Shown piece after piece: positions 1-6,547 of a DNA stretch of 6,865 bases (position 1 is the first letter of the stretch; each line of letters opens with the position of its first letter). The stretch covers positions 1-6,865 of the forward strand of contig CAMWVZ010000052.1 of assembly GCA_947177845.1 (NCBI GenBank), written 5' to 3'. This DNA comes from an uncultured Bacteroidales bacterium (GTDB taxonomy: Bacteria > Bacteroidota > Bacteroidia > Bacteroidales > P3). The notes beneath the pieces were generated by a model that worked only from the letters and a program-made list of their open reading frames with translations, ran no database searches and was not told the DNA's origin. The position numbers were made by a program, and so were the translations under genes.

Positions 1-20
1 CCCCCTCCTCCGCCAACCCT

Positions 21-61
21 AAAAAAAAACAAAGCCCCGCTTCCCCAACAGGAAGCGAGGC
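21..61 (-). terminator. Rho-independent terminator of the two-gene cassette
   Basis: Read on the minus strand, an 11-bp GC-rich stem (arms at 61-51 and 44-34, one G-U wobble at 58/37, 6-nt loop at 50-45) is followed directly by a T-rich run at 33-21 (TTTG then nine T). This is a textbook intrinsic terminator. It begins about 50 bp after the stop codon of the 385-residue gene and closes that unit. There is no T-run on the other side of the stem, so it works in one direction only. The 20 bases to its left are too short to assign. Confidence 0.92.
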
Positions 62-112
62 CCAATCCCCTATTTCATGGGGCTGTTTCTGTAGGTTTCA
101 AGGTAAATTGAT

Positions 113-1270
113 TCAGGAATTTCTATCTCTCCTCCAATATATTACACCAAACACTACCGCGCCTAGAATAAGCAATATTCCCACACCCAGAAAAATCCAA
201 TCCTCCTTTTCTGCGTTTTTTGTACACAAGGCTATCACAGAAGCAACTATCTGTGCGATTCCAAATAGAACAGCCAAGAAAACGCTAAAACCCGACACCA
301 CACTATTTTTCCTTTCTGTATGACGCACTTGGTGTATTAAATCTTTTGACTTTTCCTGTAAAGCCTTTGATTCTTCCTGCAACCGCCTCGCTTCATCCAA
401 CTTATACACCGAAAAACGATTAAATCGGTTTTGGCTGATATATTTGATATTCTCTATATATCGGACAGAATTTCGGATATTCGCCGCTTTTTCCCTCCAC
501 AACACTTGCATGTCATTACTCGGAACATTATCATGACGAAACGACTTATTGTATTTTGAGTCCGATAATGTCCGGTAATACGTATATTCAATCAAAGCGC
601 TTTCACAAACCCGATTAATATCAAGCAAGTGTCCATTCAACTTTTCTTGATGTTCATTTATCTTTAACCCGGCTCTCTGTAAAACGTCGCTCTCGTCTGC
701 TTTGAAGGAATACCGATTGAAAAGCCTGAGTTTTTTCTGTATCGACGAAACCTGTTTTTCTCGCTCATCGGCCTTTTTATTCAAATAAGAAAGGTCTTTG
801 GCATAGCTTTGGAAAATGTCGTGATAAGAAGACAGGAATGTTGTTAAAAATATGTTGTCGTCTTTTTCCAAAGATTCGGGCGTGTCTGTCAGCACTGCCC
901 GCAGGGCACCGTCTTTCCCCTCGTTGGTTTCGTGTTTATGGTAAAACTGTTTGGCAAGATGATAGACATCCTTACACAAAACCGTCTCGAATTTCTTACG
1001 ATATGATTCGTCGATTGATTCTATATCAAAAGCATATTGAACAAATCCTGTCTTGCAATAAGAAACCCTTTCCAATAAAACCGTGTATGGCTTGGCATCA
1101 CCTAAGGTCGAAACTATCTTGATATTACCCGATACTTCTTGTATCGTTAGAAGATAGGACTTCCCTTCGTCGGAAATATCTTTATTTAAAGAAATCCCCG
1201 GTTCACACAGCAAGTTCAAGGACTGATGATATATGGTCGGATACCAAAAGGTGCAATACTTCAATCCCAT
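113..1270 (-). CDS. Uncharacterised protein with helical region and two C-terminal membrane helices
   Basis: I do not recognise the family of this 385-residue protein. Residues 1-110 look like a mixed alpha/beta soluble region. Residues about 140-320 are rich in K, E, Q, R and L and probably helical, with coiled-coil-like stretches near 160-215 and 292-320 (for example RRLQEESKALQEKSKD). Two hydrophobic segments follow at about 324-349 and 358-379, joined by a short charged loop (KNAEKEDW), and the protein ends RRDRNS. Basic residues flank the pair on the same side (RHTERK before, RRDR after), which predicts a membrane hairpin with both ends in the cytoplasm. There is no signal peptide. This order (soluble domain, long helix, two TMs, short basic tail) recalls CorA-like or 2TM effector proteins, but no GMN motif is present. 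It is second in a two-gene unit, 14 bp after the 94-residue gene, and the only other in-frame Met is near residue 254. No clear Shine-Dalgarno is seen. The gene is AT-richer than the operon to the right. The reading frame is secure; function is unknown. Confidence 0.85.
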   Translation of the reverse strand: MGLKYCTFWYPTIYHQSLNLLCEPGISLNKDISDEGKSYLLTIQEVSGNIKIVSTLGDAKPYTVLLERVSYCKTGFVQYAFDIESIDESYRKKFETVLCKDVYHLAKQFYHKHETNEGKDGALRAVLTDTPESLEKDDNIFLTTFLSSYHDIFQSYAKDLSYLNKKADEREKQVSSIQKKLRLFNRYSFKADESDVLQRAGLKINEHQEKLNGHLLDINRVCESALIEYTYYRTLSDSKYNKSFRHDNVPSNDMQVLWREKAANIRNSVRYIENIKYISQNRFNRFSVYKLDEARRLQEESKALQEKSKDLIHQVRHTERKNSVVSGFSVFLAVLFGIAQIVASVIALCTKNAEKEDWIFLGVGILLILGAVVFGVIYWRRDRNS

Positions 1271-1284
1271 GTCCCGGAGATTAT

Positions 1285-1569
1285 CTAAGAAACAGCCTCA
1301 AGTTTTTCAAGCTCATTCAATATATCATCCAAATCCGCTTCTTGATCGAAGAGTTCCAAATAGGACTGAAATTGGGATTCGCCGAAATCGGTGATTTGCC
1401 AACGTTCCCGCCATTGACCATCCATGCCAAGGTGTATATACCCGATACGGTAAAAATCCTCGAACAAGTCTTCAGAAATACGAATCTCGTCCACAAAACC
1501 CTGCTTCGTTTCCAAGATGTACCTATAGGCCTCACCCCTATCGTGGATTTTGGTTTCGCCGGCTTTCAT
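1285..1569 (-). CDS. Small acidic uncharacterised protein, first gene of the cassette
   Basis: This 94-residue protein has about 23 acidic against 10 basic residues by hand count. It has no signal peptide or membrane segment, so it should be cytosolic. The C-terminal quarter is strongly acidic (FDQEADLDDILNELEKLE) and probably helical. The middle (YRIGYIHLG, then QWRERWQITDFGESQF) has the feel of a small winged-helix fold, where a wing strand leads into a 'xITDFG' turn and helix, but this is only an impression. The ATG at 1569 is preceded by AAAGAGGAA, a purine-rich site only about 2 nt from the start codon. No better downstream start exists before residue 19. It lies directly behind its own putative promoter and 14 bp ahead of the membrane-protein gene, so the two are probably co-transcribed. 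It could be a regulator, antitoxin, immunity or sensor partner; the sequence does not decide. Confidence 0.75.
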   Translation of the reverse strand: MKAGETKIHDRGEAYRYILETKQGFVDEIRISEDLFEDFYRIGYIHLGMDGQWRERWQITDFGESQFQSYLELFDQEADLDDILNELEKLEAVS

Positions 1570-1578
1570 TTCCTCTTT
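1570..1578 (-). promoter_or_regulatory. Purine-rich ribosome-binding site abutting the 94-residue gene
   Basis: The minus strand reads AAAGAGGAA directly before the ATG at 1569. AGAGG is a good Shine-Dalgarno-like core, but only two bases separate it from the start codon, which is closer than usual. No alternative start gives better spacing, so the ATG is kept. Weak or unusual ribosome sites are common in Bacteroidota. Confidence 0.45.
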
Positions 1579-1596
1579 ATTTTTATTCGACTATCC

Positions 1597-1614
1597 CCCA
1601 TTTATGCAAATGGG
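1597..1614 (-). promoter_or_regulatory. Hairpin at the predicted 5' end of the cassette mRNA
   Basis: CCCATTT (1597-1603) and AAATGGG (1608-1614) form a perfect 7-bp stem with a 4-nt loop. The -7 element ends at 1621, so transcription should start near 1614-1616 and the hairpin would sit at the extreme 5' end of the mRNA, about 28 nt before the start codon. No T-run follows on either strand, so it does not look like a terminator. It could stabilise the transcript or be a DNA-level operator. Confidence 0.4.
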
Positions 1615-1620
1615 AGCGTA

Positions 1621-1653
1621 CAAATATAACATTTTTCTGAATATACAGAACAA
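1621..1653 (-). promoter_or_regulatory. Putative Bacteroidetes-type promoter of the cassette
   Basis: The minus strand carries TATATTTG at 1628-1621, a perfect match to the Bacteroidetes -7 consensus TAnnTTTG. A TTG that could serve as the -33 element lies at 1653-1651. The spacer is 22 bp, slightly longer than the usual 19-21. The promoter is intergenic and leaves a leader of roughly 45 nt before the 94-residue gene. The -7 match and location are convincing; the -33 assignment is less certain. Confidence 0.55.
1635..1650. promoter_or_regulatory. Near-palindrome in the promoter spacer, candidate operator
   Basis: TTCTGAATATACAGAA is palindromic at 14 of 16 positions, with 5-bp arms TTCTG/CAGAA. 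It fills most of the spacer between the putative -33 (1651-1653) and -7 (1621-1628) elements. That is a usual site for a dimeric repressor to block RNA polymerase. A chance palindrome of this quality in AT-rich DNA is possible. No regulator is identified; self-regulation by the 94-residue product is a guess. Confidence 0.4.
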
Positions 1654-1695
1654 GTTATTGCCAAATTATTACCATGTTATTGCCAAATAGATTCC
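1652..1695. repeat. Two imperfect 22-bp tandem repeats upstream of the cassette promoter
   Basis: The units 1652-1673 and 1674-1695 match at 17 of 22 positions. Each contains the exact 13-mer GTTATTGCCAAAT (1654-1666 and 1676-1688). The 22-bp period is about two helical turns, so both copies face the same side of the DNA. The first 13-mer begins directly beside the putative -33 TTG. This arrangement suits binding of an activator or tandem regulator, but the pair could also be a chance short duplication in the 3' flank of the T9SS cargo gene. Confidence 0.5.
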
Positions 1696-1709
1696 AACAT
1701 CATGCCGTA

Positions 1710-4277
1710 TCAGCGGAGGATGGTGACGCTGCCGGATTGTTCCTTGCGGCGAATGCGCCCCTCGATACGCGCCGAGAACTCGGCATAATAGAAATAGGGA
1801 CCGTCGGGAACCTCCTTCCCCTTGTTCCCCAACCTTCCGTTCCATTCAAAAAGAGGGTCGTTGGAACGAAACACCTCCACCCCCCAGCGGTTCACCACCC
1901 GTATCTCGAAATCCTCCACAAACTGCGGGTCTATGGCCTTCCATACATCGTTCACCCCGTCGCCGTTGGGCGTAAACACATTCGGAAGATCGTAGCGGAA
2001 ACAATCCCAATTATCCACATTCAGAATTTCGCTCTCCCGCGTCTTAGCCTCCTGCCCGCTCCCCACCGCCACCACGCGATATTGACAGAAAAGCGCGCCG
2101 GGCTCGCCGTCCTCGTAGCGCTTCTCGGTTGTACTTCCCAAAAACGAGAAACCGTTTTCGGAAGAAGCCTTGCGATAGACCTCGTAGTAGGCCACCGCCC
2201 GCTCGCATTCCTCCACCTCCTCGGCAGAGAGGTTTCCCGCGGTGTAATTCCACGCCAAGATATTCTTCAAGGGATTACAGGAAGCTTGATACAAAAACAG
2301 ATAGGGTTCGCAGGGCTCGGGCATCAACGCCATGGCCTCCATTTCATTCGAGCGGTTGTGAAGCAGGTCGGGAAGACGCTCGGAACCATAAGTTCCCACC
2401 GCCTCCACGTAATATTTATACAAAACTTCCGGCACAACATCAACATCCGTATAGGCGGGAATTTCCACCCGCGCCACCCACACAAAATCCTCCGCACCCT
2501 CTTCGCAACGGTATACGTCAAAATACTTCTGATACCACGCCTGCGTGCTCACCCACTGCAAGTCGATACGCCCCGCGCGCCCCACGCCCGAAAGAAACAC
2601 CGACGAAGAACGCGAAGAAGCGAAGGTGTCGAGCGACACTTGATAGAAATAGCGGATACGCGACGTACTCAACGAAGAATCCATGTAGCAGACCGCCGAA
2701 TCGAAAGGCAGCTCGGCCACAAGCGCCACACTGTCGGGCGTGCGGCCCCGATAAAGACGATACAGCCCGTTGCCGAAACCCACCGCCCCCGTGTCGCGCG
2801 GAGCCACCCAACAAACGCGGTTCACGCCCTGCGAAACCTCGGTCTTTTCCACGCTGATTTGCGTGATGAGCGGAGCGAAATTGCGCGTATCCAAGCACAA
2901 AGGCTCCGAGGGACGGCTTTCGGAAGCATCGGGAAAGACGGAGAAGATGCGGTAGCAATAGCGCCGTCCCTCCTCCACGCGCCTATCCCGATAGACGGTA
3001 TCGGCAATCGGAATCTCGGCCAAGCGAAGATAATTGCTGTCGGCAAGCCCTGTTTGGCAGGAATCGAAAGGAAGCTCCTCCGCATCCACCTCCTTGCGAT
3101 ACAACGCATACGACGTGGCGTGCGGCGAAGAAGCGGGATGCCAATGCAGGGCCATTCCGCCCCGCTCCACCTCGGCTTCCGCAAATTCCACGGAGGGCGC
3201 CAGCACCTTCACCGACACCGTTTCGGTCATGCTCAGATGCGGGTCGCCGTTGTCTTCCGCACGGAAATAAATCGTATAGGGATTTTCGCGCGAATCCTTG
3301 AGCTCGGTTTGCCAAAAGAATCCATACACCGCCGTATCTATCGTACTATAAAGCAGTTGCAACCCCACCCTGCGCCCGCCGAATTCCAACTCACCGCCGA
3401 ATTCCAGCGAAAGCATATCGCCGTCGGCATCCAAGACGGTCACTTCAAAATACAGGCGTTGCCCCGCCTCCACGCAAATATCTTCCGGCACCACCAAGCG
3501 CGGAGGCGTGTTGTCGCACGCACGCACGATAATCTGCATGTCGCGCGTCACATCGCCTATCTTCATGTCGTTGCGCCATTCCTCCATTAGGAAAGACACA
3601 TTGTATTCGCCCTGCGCCGCCGGCGCATCCCACACCAAATTACCCGAATACGGGTCCATATAAAACGTGTCGGTGGCATAGGGATAGGTATAGGCCGGAA
3701 TCTCGTTTCCGCCCTCGCCCCGGCAAGGCACAAGCTTGTAGGTGATGATGTCGCCGTCGGGGTCGTAGGCATCGGGATTATGCACATAGGGCTGCCCCAA
3801 GCAGGCATTGTCGGCCACCGGCGAGCGCGTGGCCACGGGGCTGTTGTTGCCCGCCCCCAGCCACGGACTGATGGTGAGCGTAGTGGAAACGAAAATAGGC
3901 GTCATCACGCTGTTGGGCACATTCACCACCCCCGAATTCCGATTGGGGTCTTCCATGCTCAGCACATACACGCCCGGGCCCGAATAGGTATGCAGACCCT
4001 CGTAGTAGTTCCATTTCGTATCGTTTCCGATTTCCACCTCGCCCGTCCGCTGAAGAATCTCGGACGTGCCGTCGCCCCAAAGGATTTCTATTTCGGGCCT
4101 GTCGGCGGGGCTTTGCGTGAACGTATAGGTGTAGAGCTTGGCGCGGTAGGTATAGCCCGACACATATTCGACAATGATTTCGGCGGCTTTCTGATGCGTG
4201 GCATACAAAGGGGCGCCCGTGCCGAAAAGACACAGAAACAAAAGCGCGCATCCGATTTTCAGGCCGATTTTTTTCAT
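1710..4277 (-). CDS. T9SS cargo, gliding-motility-associated C-terminal domain protein
   Basis: This 855-residue secreted protein has a Sec signal peptide at residues 1-26 (MKK, a hydrophobic core, cleavage near YA/T). The N-terminal part resembles the conserved front of gliding-type surface proteins: a beta region with GDGT at 69-71, then the LGQPYVHNPDAYDPDGD segment at 160-176, which is a hallmark of this class. A second beta domain follows at about 258-360 (VLDADGD at 281-287). About four fibronectin-III-like domains run from 362 to 755, with repeated 'YxxYR' and 'YRIF/YQVS/YYVEAV' strands. The end, 762-855, is a type B T9SS sorting domain: NVFTPNGDGVNDVW at 766-779, NRWGVEVF at 796-803, and the closing strand SVTILR. 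By family knowledge this domain directs export across the outer membrane and surface attachment or release. Its ligand is unknown. The ATG overlaps the queE stop as ATGA, and AGGAA lies 4 nt upstream, so translation is probably coupled. It is last in the operon. Confidence 0.93.
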   Translation of the reverse strand: MKKIGLKIGCALLFLCLFGTGAPLYATHQKAAEIIVEYVSGYTYRAKLYTYTFTQSPADRPEIEILWGDGTSEILQRTGEVEIGNDTKWNYYEGLHTYSGPGVYVLSMEDPNRNSGVVNVPNSVMTPIFVSTTLTISPWLGAGNNSPVATRSPVADNACLGQPYVHNPDAYDPDGDIITYKLVPCRGEGGNEIPAYTYPYATDTFYMDPYSGNLVWDAPAAQGEYNVSFLMEEWRNDMKIGDVTRDMQIIVRACDNTPPRLVVPEDICVEAGQRLYFEVTVLDADGDMLSLEFGGELEFGGRRVGLQLLYSTIDTAVYGFFWQTELKDSRENPYTIYFRAEDNGDPHLSMTETVSVKVLAPSVEFAEAEVERGGMALHWHPASSPHATSYALYRKEVDAEELPFDSCQTGLADSNYLRLAEIPIADTVYRDRRVEEGRRYCYRIFSVFPDASESRPSEPLCLDTRNFAPLITQISVEKTEVSQGVNRVCWVAPRDTGAVGFGNGLYRLYRGRTPDSVALVAELPFDSAVCYMDSSLSTSRIRYFYQVSLDTFASSRSSSVFLSGVGRAGRIDLQWVSTQAWYQKYFDVYRCEEGAEDFVWVARVEIPAYTDVDVVPEVLYKYYVEAVGTYGSERLPDLLHNRSNEMEAMALMPEPCEPYLFLYQASCNPLKNILAWNYTAGNLSAEEVEECERAVAYYEVYRKASSENGFSFLGSTTEKRYEDGEPGALFCQYRVVAVGSGQEAKTRESEILNVDNWDCFRYDLPNVFTPNGDGVNDVWKAIDPQFVEDFEIRVVNRWGVEVFRSNDPLFEWNGRLGNKGKEVPDGPYFYYAEFSARIEGRIRRKEQSGSVTILR

Positions 4278-4894
4278 GCTATTCCTGCAAATTTATGCAT
4301 TTGCAAGGACAATCGCCATTTCGGTTGTTTGAGAATATATTGCGTGATTTTCTGCGTGATTGCGTTGGATACGCTCCATTCGGGTTGAAGATAGAGCAAA
4401 CAATCTTGTCCCGCCCGAACCGCCTGCTCCTCGGCAAAGGAAAAATCCTCGTCCGAGCCTATCACGATTTTTATTTCGGAGGCTTTGCGATAATATTCCT
4501 CCCTCACCTCCACCCCTTTCTTGGGCGAGAGGCAAATCCAATCCCATTCTCCCGAAAGAGGCTCCGAACCCGATGTTTCGAGCCAGCACCGCAAGCCCGC
4601 TTCGTGCAGGCGGCGGCAGAGTCCGTCCAAATTGTGCAACATGGGTTCCCCGCCCGTCACCACACAATTTGTGCAACCGCTCTCCACGGCTTCCCGCACC
4701 AAATCTTCCTCGCTCCGCCGCGCAAAGGCATTCATATCCCACGATTGGGGCGTGTCGCAGAAAGCACAGGCATTGCGGCAACCCGCCAGGCGCACAAACC
4801 AAGCCGCCTGCCCGCAGTGGAAGCCCTCGCCCTGCAAGGAAGCGAAACATTCCACCACGGGAAGACCTGTCTTTATTCCGCTATTCGTTTTCAT
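4274..4894 (-). CDS. queE: 7-carboxy-7-deazaguanine synthase (radical SAM)
   Basis: This cytosolic radical-SAM enzyme converts 6-carboxy-5,6,7,8-tetrahydropterin to 7-carboxy-7-deazaguanine, a step to preQ0 and queuosine in tRNA. With the chosen start it has 206 residues, close to the short Bacteroidetes form. The cluster motif CX3CX2C is C39, C43 and C46 (AGCRNACAFCDT). SLQGEG at 19-24 is the typical N-terminal substrate-side motif. VVTGGEP at 78-84 is the SAM-contacting GGEP. DWICLSPK at 118-125, YLQPEWS at 168-174 and LSLQMHKFAGI at 195-205 match conserved QueE segments. I chose the ATG at 4894, giving MKTNSG, over one at 4960 because the extra 22 residues are a frame shadow of the upstream acidic tail. 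It overlaps the barrel gene by 14 bp and the cargo gene by 4 bp. No other queuosine gene is in view, so its placement between two envelope genes is unusual. All key residues are present, so it should be active. Confidence 0.95.
   Translation of the reverse strand: MKTNSGIKTGLPVVECFASLQGEGFHCGQAAWFVRLAGCRNACAFCDTPQSWDMNAFARRSEEDLVREAVESGCTNCVVTGGEPMLHNLDGLCRRLHEAGLRCWLETSGSEPLSGEWDWICLSPKKGVEVREEYYRKASEIKIVIGSDEDFSFAEEQAVRAGQDCLLYLQPEWSVSNAITQKITQYILKQPKWRLSLQMHKFAGIA
4282..4286 (-). promoter_or_regulatory. Ribosome-binding site for the T9SS cargo gene inside queE
   Basis: AGGAA on the minus strand lies 4 nt before the ATG at 4277 and within the last codons of queE. Together with the 4-bp ATGA stop/start overlap it supports this start codon and suggests translational coupling of queE and the cargo gene. 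Confidence 0.5.
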
Positions 4895-6536
4895 TCGTCC
4901 CGGTTTCTTCTTCCACGACGGCGCTCTCCTCTTCCGCAGGCTCACTCTCGGCGGGCACACTCTCGGCAGGTTCCTCTACCGAAGAAGATTCCTCCTCCGC
5001 AGGCGCCGCGGGTGTTTCCTCCGCATCATCCCACCAAGAATTGCCATAGACATCGTCCGTTTCGTCGGCATCCATGGACATCTCGTAACGGTTGGGCTTG
5101 TTGAGTTCGGGATAGCGGTAGGTGTAGGGGAAGGCATTGTTGTCGTAGTCGGAAGCGCCGTAAGTGTAGCGGCGGTTGTTGCCGATAGCGAAGGTGAGCC
5201 CAAACTGCACATTCGCATGGGCCCGCTTCAAAGGCATAAAGGCTTTGCCCACATAAAGCGGTGTGTAGTTGGACGATATAAAGAGATTGAGCCCGTATTT
5301 GGGCGTGATGTTCACCGCCCAGCCCAAACCGCGGCGGTTGCCGAGAAACGCATAGGCCAACGAAACCGAAAACCAGCGGGCGGGATGGATGTTGCCCACC
5401 ACGCTCAATTCGCTTTCGGGATGCAGGGCGTAGAAGGTGGTGCTGCTCAACAGCCCCACGCTGAAACGATTGCCCCAAAAGCCGTATTCCAGCGCGAAAT
5501 TCAAGGTGGGCGTCACCCGCTTCACATAATTCTTATATACGGGCACTTCCTTGAAATCGAACATACCGAGCATGTCATCCTTCAGATTGTCAATCGTTCC
5601 GCTCAAATCCATATCCATGCCGAGATTGTCGAAACCCGTATACTCCACCTCGCCCTGCGCCTCGTATTTCCTCACATTTTCCTGTCCGTAGCAGAGAAAG
5701 CCCAAATCGAGCACGGAGGCCGAGAAACGCAGACCGTTGGCGAAAGCGGGACGGAATTCCGCACCCAAATCCACCGCGATTCCGTAGCCCGAGGGCAAAG
5801 AAAGTCCGCCGAAGCGCAAGGCGAGATTGTCCTCCGCCTCGACTTCCACAAGCCGTCCGAACACGTGCATATCGGCCTGACTGTTCACTTTCCAAACCTC
5901 GTCGCTCAACGTAATCTGCATGTTCCGCACCAAAAGCGAAGCCGTAGACACGCCCGTCAGAAACTTGAACTTTCCGCCCACGCTCCATTGTTCGTCGAGG
6001 TCGCGCGCATATCCCACGGCGATTTCCGTATAGGCCTGCGCCTGTGCGCCCATGTTCTTGATGTTGTAGACGGCGGGATTTCTGTCCATTCCCCTTTTCA
6101 GGAACTCGAAGAATTCATAGGGCGCCATAAGCTGCACACCCGCCTTCACCCGCACATCCACACTCCAGAACGAGCGTCCCCAGAACCAACCCGTCGAGAT
6201 GACGCTCATGTCGAAGTTCATATTAATATAGTTTGTGCGCTTGATATTTTTGAGAAAACGCTCGGGCGTTACTTCGGGATGCAGAAAGGTGCCCACGGTT
6301 CCGTTCTTCAAAGGATAGAGAAAATCCGCAAGGCCCAAATTGCTTGTCAACCCTATGTTGAAATCGCCCAAGGCGGGGAAGCTCACATAACCCCATTGCG
6401 GCACGAAAGCGGGGTTGAGGGTATGACGATAGGCGTAGCCGGGCTGAAAATACTGCACGCCGGAAAAACTCGTCTGCGGATACAGACACCCGAAGCCCGC
6501 GAAGAATATGCTTGCCGCCAAAAGAAATCTTTTCAT
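4881..6536 (-). CDS. DUF5723-like outer-membrane beta-barrel protein with acidic tail
   Basis: This 551-residue protein starts with a Sec signal (MKRFLLAASIFFAGFG, cleavage probably near residues 19-21). C17 lacks a good lipobox, so a lipoprotein is less likely. The mature N-terminus has the HTLNPAFVP motif at 38-46 and GLTSNLGLADFLYP at 62-75, which I associate with DUF5723 proteins of Bacteroidales, distant relatives of the PorV/FadL-like barrels. Alternating aromatic and glycine-rich strands run from about 105 to 452 (for example AYTEIAVGYA, FSVGLLSSTTFYAL, ANVQFGLTFAIGN), as expected for a membrane barrel. A Tyr/Asn-rich segment (453-488) follows. The last 63 residues (489-551) are almost wholly E, D, S, P, A and V and probably disordered. 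The start lies 11 bp after the upstream partial gene, and the stop lies inside queE. The family's function is not known; a role in surface or secretion biology with the neighbouring T9SS cargo is inference. Confidence 0.85.
   Translation of the reverse strand: MKRFLLAASIFFAGFGCLYPQTSFSGVQYFQPGYAYRHTLNPAFVPQWGYVSFPALGDFNIGLTSNLGLADFLYPLKNGTVGTFLHPEVTPERFLKNIKRTNYINMNFDMSVISTGWFWGRSFWSVDVRVKAGVQLMAPYEFFEFLKRGMDRNPAVYNIKNMGAQAQAYTEIAVGYARDLDEQWSVGGKFKFLTGVSTASLLVRNMQITLSDEVWKVNSQADMHVFGRLVEVEAEDNLALRFGGLSLPSGYGIAVDLGAEFRPAFANGLRFSASVLDLGFLCYGQENVRKYEAQGEVEYTGFDNLGMDMDLSGTIDNLKDDMLGMFDFKEVPVYKNYVKRVTPTLNFALEYGFWGNRFSVGLLSSTTFYALHPESELSVVGNIHPARWFSVSLAYAFLGNRRGLGWAVNITPKYGLNLFISSNYTPLYVGKAFMPLKRAHANVQFGLTFAIGNNRRYTYGASDYDNNAFPYTYRYPELNKPNRYEMSMDADETDDVYGNSWWDDAEETPAAPAEEESSSVEEPAESVPAESEPAEEESAVVEEETGTNENE
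4929..5004 (-). repeat. Low-complexity repeats coding the acidic tail
   Basis: The stretch coding the E/P/A/S tail of the barrel protein contains short direct repeats. CACTCTCGGC occurs at 4943-4952 and 4958-4967 (15 bp apart, five codons, giving AES-VPA and AES-EPA), and TCCGCAGGC occurs at 4933-4941 and 4996-5004. Repeats in multiples of three could expand or contract without breaking the frame, so tail length may vary between strains. Confidence 0.5.
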
Positions 6537-6547
6537 GATGTCTGTCT

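Noticed and set aside
69..84. A short CCCC/GGGG inverted repeat just after the 385-residue gene
   Set aside because: The stem is only about 4 bp with no T-run. The real terminator lies at 21-61.
1674..3590. A 638-codon open frame on the plus strand
   Set aside because: It lies antisense to the well-supported T9SS cargo gene. The translation is rich in H, R, P and I with no recognisable domain, as expected for the shadow of a GC-rich gene.
4288..4295. TAAATTTG on the minus strand, a perfect -7 box just before the cargo gene
   Set aside because: It codes for the conserved HKFAG end of QueE and has no TTG at a usable -33 distance. The start site would also fall almost on the ATG.
4895..4960. 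An upstream ATG that would add 22 residues to QueE
   Set aside because: The extra residues are basic and unlike QueE N-termini, and they come from the frame shadow of the acidic-tail repeat. The ATG at 4894 gives the normal family length.
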